A stretch of DNA of 64,000 nt from Haematococcus lacustris (taxonomy: Eukaryota; Chlorophyta; Chlorophyceae; Chlamydomonadales; Haematococcaceae), in NCBI GenBank assembly GCA_030144725.1, contig JASKMD010000029.1, positions 9,060,358 to 9,124,357 of the forward strand, written 5' to 3'. The notes under the pieces were generated by a model, which was given only the letters and a program-made list of their open reading frames with translations, made no database searches and was not told where the DNA came from. The translations under genes were made by a program, and so were the position numbers. How positions within the stretch are numbered: position 1 is the stretch's first letter; every line of letters starts with the position of its first letter. This document shows, piece by piece, positions 54,143 through 64,000 of this stretch.

Positions 54143-54460
54143 TGACCGCAATGCACAAACTACAAGCTGCGAGACCGAGCACCCAAGGCCCTAGCCCAGC
54201 AGCCTGTAGCACAGTAGCATGTGTGCACCAGGCAATGCTGAAGCTGTTGCTTTCATCAGAGCATGTGTTTCATGCCAACATTGATCGCCCGACCTTTGCA
54301 AGTGGGTTGGGGTAGGGAATCAGGTATTGGTACCGGCTGTAGGTCGCAGTTACTCAGTCCGGACTACAGATAACACAACCCCTACTCGTTAGTAGGGGAA
54401 TTATGTGCTGAAGCCCTTACTGGCTGTTTACTGGCTTACTGGCTGAACGCAATGCACAAA
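54143..54460 (+). mobile_element. strongly 5'-truncated Fanzor insertion (copy B) with 17-bp target duplication
   Basis: Bounded by TGACCGCAATGCACAAA (54143-54159) and TGAACGCAATGCACAAA (54444-54460). The insert starts inside the last codons of the Fanzor frame (YKLRDRAPKALAQQPVAQ, stop near 54210), then the conserved noncoding block (54240-54316) and a perfect hairpin CCCCTACTCGTTAGTAGGGG (54379-54398). About 45 extra bases with TTACTGGCTG repeats precede the right duplication. Confidence 0.65.
54210..54405 (+). ncRNA. candidate guide-RNA-type 3' region of Fanzor copy B
   Basis: About 90 percent identical to 22200-22394 although almost no Fanzor coding sequence precedes it. Changes in the terminal hairpin leave an 8-bp perfect stem with a CGTT loop. 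Confidence 0.4.
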
Positions 54461-54574
54461 ATTACACATGTAATGAGTGCAAATGCCAGATTTCACCATG
54501 CTATCAATCGAAGCGGAGAGTGGAACCTTGATGCCTAAGTGCACGGGAAGGTTACGACCGCAACATTGACGGCG

Positions 54575-57500
54575 ATGCCGTTGCAAGTGTACGGCCAAAT
54601 GTACCGTACATCCGCCGTTGCGTTTCTTGCTCTGCTTGTGCTCGCTACCGCGAACGATGAGCAGCCACCGTCTCCTCCTATGTTGTCCGTCGGCCCGCGT
54701 CCGCCATTGCCCCCCGCCCCCCCACCCCGCCCCCCGCAGCCCCTGGCGACCTTTAACGCAAGCCGTGTACGGTTCCGCATCACTTTCTTCGGGCTTGATA
54801 TGTGGAGCATTCTGACCTGGAACTCCGACGTCACAAATAGGGCGAACGCCTCCATCCTCCAGGGCCTGACAGCCCCGTCCACCTGCTTCTCACAGCTGCT
54901 GGCCATGGACCTCAGCACCCTACTCAACTCCTCTGACACCACACAGCAGCTCCTGCCGGGCTTGTTTGCGTTCAAGTCAGATGTGAGTGCCTGCTGTTGT
55001 AACACCCAATGCACCTTCACCCCAGCCAGGTATGGACACGACCCTGTACAGCCATGACCTGCTATGGTGGTGGCGCAGGTTGAGGTGATGCTGCGCGAGT
55101 ACCTGAACGAGGACACTGCCAACGTGACTGTTCCAGACTTCTGCGCCGGCAACAGGACCCAGGCCGCCTTCTATGGGGGCCCCCCACTGACGCTGTTCAA
55201 CCAGACCTGGCCCACAGTGCAGGTGCAGGTGGAGCTGGACGCAAACCCTGCATGGTGGGTGCTGCATGGCCCCTGCTAGGCAAGGCTGGTGCCTTAATGG
55301 AGGGAGGGGCCTGTGACTGGGATGGGGGATGTTTCCTTAACCTGTTCACCTGTTTGTTTGCTCAGTCCAGCTGCTGGTTGTGTGCTGTGGCCTGATGCTG
55401 TGCAGGCTAGCCACCCTGACCGCGCTGGGAGGCAGGCTGGGCGCCCTGAACAACCTGCAGCGCAACTGGTGAGGCTGGCTGGGGTCAGGCCAGCAGCAGC
55501 ACCTGCTTCACTGCAGCCAGGGAGGGCAGAAGGGAGGGTGCCAGTCAGCAAGGCTGTGTTGCTATGAGGTTAAGTGCATGAGGCTGCTACACCTCCACCA
55601 CCCACTGCATGCTGGACCTGGCAAGCAATGCCGCATACTGATGTTGGTGGTCAACCCATCTTTACAACTGCCTGCTGAGCTGGCTGCTGCTTGCGCTGCC
55701 TTGCTGCTGTGGCTGCAGCCGTGGTGCGCTGCTGACCCGCTCCCCCTGGTGAGGAAGAGGCAGCCAGCACCCTGCCCCACAGCTGCCGGGCCAGAGGCTG
55801 CTCAGCTCATGGTTGCCCCACAAATGGTTGCCTCACCTAGTGCACTCAACATCATCACCTACAGCCGCACTCCACACCCTTGACTGCTTGCTGACATGCT
55901 CAGGTTCTGGGTGCAGTACCAGATGCCTGTGCAAGGCTGCCTGGTGGACATGGTCACTCAGCTGCCTAGCTCATCTCAGCCAATCATCTCACCTGCCCCC
56001 CCTAATCCTAACCCTCCTTACCCAGTCCCTCGATCAAGCCCCTCACCCTTGCCTCCTTCCCCTCCACCTCCCGCCCCTCCACCCCCTACCCCTTCACCCC
56101 CCTCACCCAGCCCCTCACCTCCTTCACCCTCTCCCTCCCCCTCACCTCCGCCACCTCCCAGCCCTCCCCCTAGCCCACCCCTGCCCCCATCCAACACAAA
56201 CCTGCTGATCCCGCCACACCCACCCAGCCCTAGCCCCCCACCCCCAAGCCCCTCACCTCCCAGCCCTAGCCCCCCTCCTCCCAGCCCCAGCCCACCCCCT
56301 CCCAGCCCCCCTCCTCCCAGCCCACCCCCTCCCAGCCCCCCTCCTCCCAGCCCACCCCCTCCCAGCCCCCCTCCTCCCAGCCCACCCCCTCCAAGCCCAC
56401 CCCCTCCAAGCCCTAGCCCCCCTCCTCCAAGCCCACCCCCTCCAAGCCCACCCCCTCCAAGCCCTAGCCCACCCCCTCCAAGCCCCCCTCCTCCCAGCCC
56501 ACCCCCTCCCAGCCCCCCTCCTCCCAGCCCACCCCCTCCCAGCCCACCCCCTCCAAGCCCCAGCCCACCCCCTCCAAGCCCTAGCCCCCCCCCTCCCAGC
56601 CCCCTTCCTCCCAGCCCACCCCCTCCCAGCCCCCCTCCTCCCAGCCCACCCCCTCCCAGCCCCCCTCCTCCCAGCCCATCCCCTCCCAACCCCCCTCCTC
56701 CCAGCCCACCCCCTCCAAGCCCCCCCCCTCCTAGCCCCAGCCCCCCCCCTCCAAGCCCTAGCCCCCCCCCTCCAAGCCCCCCCCCTCCAAGCCCCAGCCC
56801 ACCCCCTCCCAGCCCCCCTCCTCCCAGCCCTCCTCCTCCCAGCCCACCCCCTCCCAGCCCACCCCCTCCCAGCCCTAGCCCACCCCCTCCCAGCCCCCCT
56901 CCTCCCAGCCCACCCCCTCCCAGCCCCCCTCCTCCCAGCCCACCCCCTCCCAACCCCCCTCCTCCCAGCCCACCCCCTCCAAGCCCCCCCCCTCCTAGCC
57001 CCAGCCCCCCCCCTCCAAGCCCTAGCCCCCCCCCTCCAAGCCCCCCCCCTCCAAGCCCCAGCCCACCCCCTCCAAGCCCCCCTCCTCCCAGCCCACCCCC
57101 TCCCAGCCCCCCTCCTCCCAGCCCACCCCCTCCCAGCCCCCCTCCTCCCAGCCCACCCCCTCCCAGCCCACCCCCTCCCAGCCCCAGCCCACCCCCTCCC
57201 AGCCCTAGCCCACCCCCTCCCAGCCCCCCTCCTCCCAGCCCACCCCCTCCCAGCCCCCCTCCTCCCAGCCCACCCCCTCCCAACCCCCCTCCTCCCAGCC
57301 CACCCCCTCCAAGCCCCCCCCCTCCTAGCCCCAGCCCCCCCCCTCCAAGCCCTAGCCCCCCCCCTCCAAGCCCCCCCCCTCCAAGCCCCAGCCCACCCCC
57401 TCCAAGCCCCCCTCCTCCCAGCCCACCCCCTCCCAGCCCCCCTCCTCCCAGCCCACCCCCTCCCAACCCCCCTCCTCCCAGCCCCCCCCCTCCCAGCCCA

Positions 57501-60332
57501 CCCCCTCCCAGCCCCAGCCCACCCCCTCCCAGTCCTAGCCCACCCCCTCCCAGCCCCCCTTCTCCCAGCCCACCCCCTCCCAGCCCAAGCTGTCCCGACC
57601 CCTGTGCTGACCCCAACACCAACCCCCCTTGCACCACATGCATAGGTGGTGGCACCATTGGCTCATGTAACTGCGATTGCTTCCCAGCTGCGGCCCGCTT
57701 GCGAGTGCTGGCCACTGCCTGCCCTGGAGAAAGCTGCGCCGTGGACCCTGCTGACGCTGCCATGGCGGCTGCCAAGGGAGGCAGCAACTGGCAGGACACG
57801 GCGCTGGAGGACCTGCTCATTGGTGAGGGGTGGGCCGCCCCTGATGCCTCACTGTCAGCCCCGCCCTACAGCCTCCACCTGCTGCCTCCTGCTGCCACAT
57901 CACAGCCAAACCTTGCCTTTGCCTCTTAAAGCCACACACGATGGCATGTAGGACGACGGCGGGGATGATTTGCCCCAGAGACACCATGCCATGCATGCAG
58001 ATAGACTGCCATTGTGCCCTGCCACTTATGGCCCATGAGGCTGCAGGGATCCTTCGTAGCTTAGGCCACAATGCCATGCATGCCGCAAGGTAAGGCTCCC
58101 CTCATAGCTTGGAGCACACGCCTTCTCTTGTTTTTTTGCAAAATGTCTATACTTGCAAAATGTTACTTTGCAAATTGCAAGGAAGTTTCCAAAGCTAAGC
58201 GAGTTGTGACGGGGATGGATTGCTACCAGTGGCGCCTGCCACCGCCTAAGCCTGTGCTGGTGCTGGCAGCCGACGCGCGTGGCTGCACCCCCGTCGCTAC
58301 AACCATGGCCTGTCTGGCCCTGGGCTGGCGCAGGCGACGCGGTGGAGTGCCTGGTGCCAGTGGGCCAGGGGCACGTGGATGCGCAGGGCGGCCGCCACAA
58401 CACCGCGTACCAGCTGGACGTGTGCCGCGTCTACTATTACGTGAGTCTGACCAGGGGCCCTCCAGCAGGCCAAGGGAAGAAACCAAAGCCAGCCAAGGGA
58501 TGAATCATGCCCATTCTTGCCAGTGCTTGCAGTGTCGAGGCAGTGGCTCATGGCCTGACAAGCTGTCCAGGCTGACCAGCTGCCCCTGCTGGTGCCTGCC
58601 CCTGTGCAGTCCCATGCTGTGAGGGCAGTGCGCCCCATGGTCCAGCTCACCTACACGCGGGCTGACGGCAGCAACGGCTCCCTGGAGGCCACCCCACACC
58701 ACACCTTCTTTGTCCCAAACCGCCCAGCAGCAGCAGCGGCCTCACACCCCACAGCACAGCACAGCCCGGGCCCTCACCCGACCCACCTGCAGCTTCCTCA
58801 AGCTGCTGCAGTCAGGGCCGCCCCACAGCCAAGTGCTGAGCTGCTCAGTGGCCGCGCTGCTGATGTGGTGAGGGCAGGGGCACTGGCGGGGGCTCCTGGG
58901 CCTGAAGACTCCCAGGTGCTGCATGTGGCCGGCAGCTGGATCACGTTCAGGCAGGTGCGGGTGGGTGACCTGGTCCTGCTCCGTGAGCCCCTCACCAGCC
59001 AGCTGTACACCGCCGTCATCACCCACACTGCCAGGTGAGGGCCCTCCACCCCTAACTGCCCACCTCGCCCTTGATATAGCTCTTCCACCGCTAGGAGTTG
59101 CATGTGATGTCGGATGATTGTTTTGCTTGTGATATCAAATAGTTCTTATAGTCAAAAAGACGAGGTCAAGAGTTCCAGCCACTTTTTATGAACGCGAGTG
59201 CCCTTCTTCACCTATGCCTGCCTGCTTGCCCCCCTTGCTCATGCTCACCCTGGGCCCCTGCACCCCCCGCACCCCCTGACCTCCCCCCCGTTGCCCCTCG
59301 CACCGTCACCACCTGCCCCCCCCCCCCACCTGACCTGGCACCCCCACCTGACCTGGCACCGTCACCCCCTGACCTCACCCCCGTTGCCCCTCCCTTGCTG
59401 GCTTCAGTGTGGAGAGGTACGGGAACCTGAACCCGTTGCTGACCAAGCAGGGCATCCTGGTTCTCGAGGGGGCGGTGGTGCCCTGTGGCACCTTCACCCA
59501 CAACACCCTCATGTACAGTGCGTACGAGGCGGCCTTCCTGCAACACATGGCAGCAACGGGCCAGGCCACCAACACGCTCATGCCCGATGCTCACATCAGA
59601 GCAGGGGCCCATGCTGCTCCGCGCAACATGTCGCTGTTGTGGGGTGGGCCGGAGCAGGTTGTGGGTCAGCAGGGCAGCAGCCTTAACGGCCGCCTAGCCC
59701 TGGCCCAGGGCAGTCAGGCGGTGGCGCACCCTGCCACCCTGACAGCCTCCCCCGCTCTGCCCCTGACCGCCCTGACCGCCCTGGACGCCCACGGGCCCCA
59801 GCCCGCACCTGAGCTGCTGCCCCTGTGGCACCGCTGTCTGGAGCACTCGGCACTGTCGCCTCACCTCGCCCACTCCTGGCTGCATGCTGCCCCCCACCCC
59901 CAGGCCACACCCTTGCTGTTCATGCAGTGGAGGCGCAGCAACAGCAGTGCAGCAGGGGCTGGTGCCCAGCAGGGCCTGGGTGCCCCTGACGCTGTCCTGG
60001 ATCTGCACCGTGTCGCGCCCGCCCTGCAGCCCTGGCTGCGCCTGCTGCTGGCCAACGGCTGCACACAGCTGGGCATGCGGCTGGGGGACGCGCCGCAGCT
60101 GTCCTCCATGGTGGCCCTCAGCCAGGCGGTGGCGGGGCAGCAGGGCCCGCTGGACCTGGCCAGGCTGCGCTGGCTGCTGGGCGGGCTGCATGCTGCAGCT
60201 GGCTACCAGCCAGGCCAGGGCTACACCGGGCTCAGCAGCAGCAGTCAGCCCTTCTCACTGCTGGACGTCATTGCGGCCGTGGTGGCCAGCGGCAAGTTTA
60301 AGGGCACGGCACCAGGGGTGGCTGAGATGTGA
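54575..60332 (+). CDS. secreted hydroxyproline-rich protein with C-terminal Hint (hedgehog/intein) domain
   Basis: Exons 54575-54982, 55079-55254, 55406-55468, 55904-57822, 58334-58440, 58610-59034 and 59408-60332 join in phase. The start is probably the second Met (54599), giving the signal peptide MYRTSAVAFLALLVLATA. A Pro-rich linker is followed by an ectodomain with N-glycosylation sites (NAS, NVT, NRT, NQT), then roughly 530 residues of SPPPP/SPSPPPP shaft. A Cys-rich link CTTCIGGGTIGSCNCDCFPA starts the Hint fold: CFPAAARLRV (nucleophile Cys), LEDLLIGDAVECLV, EATPHHTFFV (TxxH), FRQVRVGDLVLLRE and GNLNPLLTKQGILVLEGAVV. Hint domains self-cleave and can attach a lipid or join chains; here it could release or anchor the shaft in the extracellular matrix. 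The last 230 residues are Ala/Leu-rich, of unknown role. Confidence 0.75.
56224..57590. repeat. coding (AGCCCACCCCCTCCC)n hydroxyproline-module repeat
   Basis: 15-bp units encoding SPPPP, interspersed with 21-bp SPSPPPP units, arranged in higher-order blocks of about 330-350 bp (for example the SPPPPNPPPPSPPPP marker at 56689, 56950, 57280 and 57460). This implies block duplication. Confidence 0.9.
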
Positions 60333-61365
60333 GCCATGTAGCGTTGCGCCCCTAGCCCTTAACCACCCTCAAACCCTGCCCTCCTGATTGATGTGGCGTG
60401 GCTGGCAGCCAGCAACTGGGCGCTGGCAACAGCAACAAGGGCTGGGCCAGAACTGGTGCACCCCTACATCAGCTGGGCAGGGCGTGACAAAGCCCTGATA
60501 CTAACTTCTATGCCTTAAAGGCTGCCTCAATGGTGGGACACAGCACAGCAGAGCCAGGGCCCTCATCTAGCCCACATGCAGCTTCCTAAACGTACTGTAG
60601 CCAAGGCCACCCAGGGGCCAGGGGCACAGCGCCCTACCAGCGGTCAGCTCCACTGCCTGCCAGTCACAGTGGGGGTGGTTTATTCATGCTGCAATTCATA
60701 GGGTTCATTCAACCTGGGTGTGGTGCCCATTCCGCATAAGGTAACAAAGTGTTCGAACTCCATTCATTGCTTCAGGTTGCCCCATACGCCTGGGTTGGTA
60801 TTACTGTATTGTCCATGGTTGCTTTTTTCATCTAGTAGTCTGTCTTCATCTACAAGTCTATGTGGTGGTGTGTATGGTTACAGCAAGCATCAGTACATGG
60901 TGATGCGATAGTGTACAACTGAGTGTTGATTCACTATTCAGTCTTCTACCCAAAAAGTCATCCTCGGTGATGCATGGAGCCGTCGTGTAAGTAAGTGAGC
61001 CAACATGCCTCACAATGGTGACTGCGGCGTTCGTCACTAGAGTCAGTGTTTTGTTGCTGTTGACATGTAGCATGGCTCGCCTGCCAGTGACCCCTGGTGG
61101 CTTGGGTAGCCCCTGGTAGGCCTGCAGCACTACCTTGGCACCCCACCCACCTCCCTTGATAATGATGTTGTTGCAGAACCTTCACTAGCCGTGAGACTGA
61201 GCCCCAATGGTGCATGGAAGAGACACACCGTTTGCCAGTCTGAATCATTAAGTTAAGTTAATCATTAAGAAGCTAATGACATGGAGCCGAGACGCCCTGT
61301 TAGCGCGGGACTCACTGCTTTTCTTCACCATCAACGCTCTGCCCTTTAGACCCTCTGGCCCTGCT
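60333..61365. other. intergenic stretch with a possible Fanzor relic
   Basis: Minus strand at about 60960-61190 reads IIIKGGGWGAKVVLQAYQGL, resembling the GTRGGWGAKAVLHACRKV segment of copy A. This is the only hint of coding content. The remainder shows nothing recognised. Confidence 0.3.
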
Positions 61366-61983
61366 GCCCTACCCAGCACAGTTGTTCCCCCTACTATTAC
61401 TACAGGGCAGGGGCTGTGTTATCTGTTGTCCGATCTGTTTGCATGCAGCAAGCATCCGGTACCACTACGTGTTTCACTACCCCAACCCGCTTGCGAAGGC
61501 TGGGCAATCTATGATGGCATGAACACATGCTCTCATGTAGGCACACATATGCGGTGCACACATGCTATTGTGCTACAGGCTGCTGGGCTTGGGCCTTGGG
61601 GGCTCGCTCTCGCAACTTCTTGAAGCCCAGTGCTGGGTATTCCTTGCCCTGGGCTGGAAGTCTTCCTCGGTGTTGCCACCTGCACAGCTCCAGTGGCGAT
61701 ACGGGGCCTACCCAGCCGAGGTCGTCAGGCTTGTCCTTGCGCTTTGGCTTAGGCTGCTTGGGATTGGGCTGTTTGGGCCCATCCGCGCCCTTGCGCTTCT
61801 TGCCCTTCATCGCGCTCTGTAGTCGACTTACATTGGCAACTATCTTCAAACTATGGCAAAAACAACTATGGCTATGGCAACTATGGCAAAAACAGGAAAA
61901 CCAGGAAACAAACTGGGTAAACCCTGCAGCAGGCGAAAGCAGCAGGCCCTACAGCAGGCCCTGCAGCAGGCCCTACCCAGCAC
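61366..61983 (-). mobile_element. Fanzor-tail insertion (copy D) with 14-bp target duplication
   Basis: Identical repeats GCCCTACCCAGCAC at 61366-61379 and 61970-61983 bound a 590-bp insert. On the minus strand: an unrelated 5' part, a Lys/Pro-rich frame (61849 to 61565) ending in the Fanzor tail LELCRWQHRGRLPAQGKEYP and RAPKAQAQQPVAQ, the conserved noncoding block (61491-61546), GATAACACAGCCCC, and a hairpin-like CCCCT...TAGTAGGGGG ending next to the duplication. The RuvC-III Asp region is absent. Confidence 0.65.
61380..61564 (-). ncRNA. candidate guide-RNA-type 3' region of Fanzor copy D
   Basis: Minus-strand homologue of 22200-22394: CTACATGAGAGCATGTG, TTCATGCCATCATAGATTGC, CCCAGCCTTCGCAAGCGGG. 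More diverged than copy B. Confidence 0.4.
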
Positions 61984-62975
61984 TGCCAAGCAGCACTCTT
62001 TCCTGACCCCCAACCCCCATCCCGTGACTCCGTTATCCACCCCTCTCAAATTTAAGGTACGTCGCTTTAAGGTACGTCGCTGAGTTTCCGTTGCTTACCG
62101 TGTGAGCATGGTTGTCGTGTGAGCATGGTGACTTCTGTCACATGTGCGCATTGTCAGCCATGGCCTGATGGCACTTCTTTGGGCACCATTGCACCATTCA
62201 AGCTTTGCCAGCGCATCGCATCAGCAAGAATACATTAGTTTGAGGAAATGGTTGCAAACATCTGTGCCTGGCGTGCTCGCTACCGGATGCCGCGACTTGT
62301 GCGACGCGCTGGATGCATGCAGCAGCCAAGGATGCAGGTACCTGGTAATGCAGATGTCGTGCAGATGGCATGTTTGCGACTCTGTAGCATCAGCCCGCGG
62401 TATGGCTCTGTCTCCTTCGCGTTTGCTTGTTACTTTTGATGAGTAGCGCAGCGGCCAGTGAGCAGGGGGTTTGTTTCTGTCTCACTGTCTCCCTCACCAG
62501 CCCAGTGATCTCTTTTCCAATGACCCCAATAGTGACACAACCTGGGCAACCCCTTGTCCTTTGCAGTGGGCAGACGTGCCGTCTGTTCCGAGGTTGCGTA
62601 CTCGCCATTGCCCAGAGCATGGAGCCAACAGACGTGGCCAAGCACTTGAGCATGTGTTGGCTCAGCGCTGCCGAGGTGGCCAGTCTCCGCAACCTGGTGC
62701 GCTCCCAACCTGCATACAGCTCACCCAAATCAGAACAACGCGGGCATTTGTAAACAGCTGAACACCCCACCCAGAGCAGAAAGTTTTGCCAACGCCTGCA
62801 CCCCAAACAGCATATTGTACCTTTTCCAATCTCTGCACCCACGTTGACTGTCGGCTGTGCAAGCTAAGTCATGCACTTGATTTACACTCTGTTGTGTTTC
62901 TGCCACCTCAGCTCACCTCCTGCCCATGACCATGCCAGATCCAAGCTGCTCTGTCCTGGCTTCCCGTGGCTGCAG
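61984..62975. other. mixed stretch, possible 5' exon of the next gene
   Basis: A plus-strand frame 62168-62337 (MALLWAPLHHSSFASASHQQ ... LRKWLQTSVPGVLATG) ends at a CAG|GTACCTG donor and might be a first exon. 62520-62752 has an unassigned frame ending SPKSEQRGHL. A GTACGTCGCTTTAAG duplication lies at 62056-62082. Nothing else recognised. Confidence 0.3.
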
Positions 62976-63604
62976 AGGGCGTTGTTCATGGCTACAACTT
63001 ACAACCGGGAGCGGGACATCATGGTGGCGGTGCTCATCCCTTCCCACCTGCTGCGCCTAGTGCTGGTAGGGGTGCGTGGGAGCCCTTGCGCAGCAGTCAC
63101 AGGGCACCACCGCTGCTCTGCCAAGGGGCACACTGCCAGCTCACTTCCTTCTAGCCACCAGCAAGTGGGGCAGGCCTGGGCATCGACATGGCCTACACTG
63201 CCACCTGATGCCGCATGGGTATCATGAGTACAGCAGCTAAAGCCCAACATGCTGCACTTACTACCACACCTGACACATTCCCTGACCCCACCCAACCCCT
63301 GGGGAGGGGAGGGAGTAAAGGTTGGCATGAATAACAGTGGCCTATGGGAGCAGCAGACGCATCATGGCACACGCTACAGTGCTAAATACTCCTGGGTCTG
63401 GCTCAAATGGCTGGCTTCAGGCTCACCGCCATCAACAGCAGCAGCAGCAGGAGCGAGCCTCTCCCTCTTTGGCAGCAAACACCTCATCCTCTTTAGTGCT
63501 TAAGGCCCACCTAGCCCCCTGACTCAGCCCGCCCTAAATCATGACAGGCACTGCCTCGGCCTGCCTGCTGCCTCAGGCACCGGCCCCCGCCCCCACAAAC
63601 TAGG

Positions 63605-63702
<98 letters not shown>

Positions 63703-63887
63703 TTACATCCCTTGGCACCGCCCTTGCCTGCCTGGCAACCTTAGGTCCCGCAGGCGGTGCCAGTCGTTGGCGTGCTGGGCCTGGGGGTCATACGCAAGTC
63801 GTCCCTGCGCCGCGCTCTTGTCCACTCCCTGTTCAAGGAGCTGAGGGAATGCACCCCTGACCCTGACGCGCTAGCAGCACAGCTCAG
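62976..63887 (+). CDS. unrecognised gene, two internal exons, runs off the window
   Basis: Exon 62976-63065 (GTGGCTGCAG acceptor; RALFMATTYNRERDIMVAVL; GTAGGG donor) and exon 63754-63887 (CCCGCAG acceptor; AVPVVGVLGLGVIRKSSLRR, ALVHSLFKELRECTPDPDAL; GTGGGG donor) join in phase. The mix of hydrophobic strands and basic helices looks like a folded globular protein, but no family motif was recognised. The intron between them contains a GGGTGA array. 5' and 3' ends are unknown. Confidence 0.4.
63604..63702. repeat. (GGGTGA)n hexanucleotide array
   Basis: About 16 perfect units in an intron of the last gene. Same unit and strand as 5566-5766. Confidence 0.95.
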
Positions 63888-64000
63888 GTGGGGGTGTGGA
63901 GGGTGTTGTGTCTGGTGTTGCCGAGGCCGTCCCCAGTTGCTGTCGCCACTGGTTGTGTCCCCACCCCTTGATGCCCTGCCTGGGCTCATCTTCCACACTG

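Noticed and set aside
56018..57820. 600-residue Gly/Leu-rich ORF on the minus strand (GGGGLGGGGLG)
   Set aside because: Mirror of the SPPPP coding repeat on the plus strand, which has splice-consistent neighbours and a Hint domain in frame.
62390..62842. 150-residue minus-strand ORF with Cys pairs suggesting a zinc finger
   Set aside because: Cys spacing is irregular, no known family pattern is seen, and it lies opposite other weak frames; left unassigned.

Overview
The window is nuclear DNA of a chlorophyte green alga, most likely a volvocalean such as Haematococcus (inference). The signs are GC-rich, intron-dense genes with GTGAG...CAG introns, an octotricopeptide-repeat (OPR) protein and a PPR protein (typical organelle RNA factors of algae), a secreted protein with a very long SPPPP hydroxyproline-rich shaft, pervasive G-rich hexanucleotide minisatellites inside introns, and several Fanzor-like (eukaryotic TnpB relative) sequences. 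No prokaryotic gene organisation is present. One scaffold gap of 500 N lies at 38901-39400.

Layout. 1-8.7 kb: a minus-strand PPR gene whose introns are packed with satellites. 9.0-9.8 kb: a 5'-truncated Fanzor insertion. 10.7-12.7 kb: a TPR gene, with a partial, internally deleted duplicate at 16.1-17.2 kb. 13.3-15.6 kb: the OPR gene, on the minus strand. 17.5 kb: a 59-aa one-helix membrane protein. 18.3-22.4 kb: a cluster of decayed Fanzor copies. 22.65-33.9 kb: a minus-strand glyoxylate/succinic semialdehyde reductase gene, reconstructed as 8 exons (314 aa). Its last intron holds 7,870 bp of uninterrupted CAG (CTG on the sense strand). 34.5-36.5 kb and 44.9-47.3 kb: two related PIF/Harbinger-type elements, the second carrying a nested 248-bp hAT-type MITE. 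36.9-38.6 kb: the 5' part of an argininosuccinate synthase gene, lost at the gap. 40.3-44.3 kb: a palindromic satellite, a gag-like ORF, a tRNA-like sequence and another Fanzor remnant. 47.9-53.8 kb: a leucine-rich-repeat gene. 54.6-60.3 kb: a secreted proline-rich protein ending in a Hint (hedgehog/intein) domain. 61.4-62.0 kb: one more Fanzor-tail insertion. 62.9-63.9 kb: the start of an unrecognised gene.

The most interesting structure is shared by the Fanzor-type insertions. Copies ending at 22394 (+), 54443 (+), 61380 (-) and 9041 (-), and a Fanzor-less copy ending at 31399 (+), finish in a small GC hairpin (CCCCTAC...GTAGGGG or a variant) and a few A/T-rich bases. They are bounded by direct repeats of 14-19 bp that differ at every site. 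At least two copies are 5'-truncated inside the Fanzor reading frame. The four Fanzor-bearing copies also share a noncoding block just after the stop codon, the place where TnpB/Fanzor guide RNAs are normally encoded. Variable-length target duplications with 5' truncation suggest mobilisation through RNA (target-primed reverse transcription) rather than by a cut-and-paste or IS605-type mechanism. That mechanism is inference; the repeats and hairpins are read directly from the sequence.

Exon boundaries were assigned by eye from reading-frame continuity, splice signals and recognisable protein motifs. The reductase, Hint and LRR gene models join in phase at every junction given; the PPR, TPR and ASS models are incomplete.
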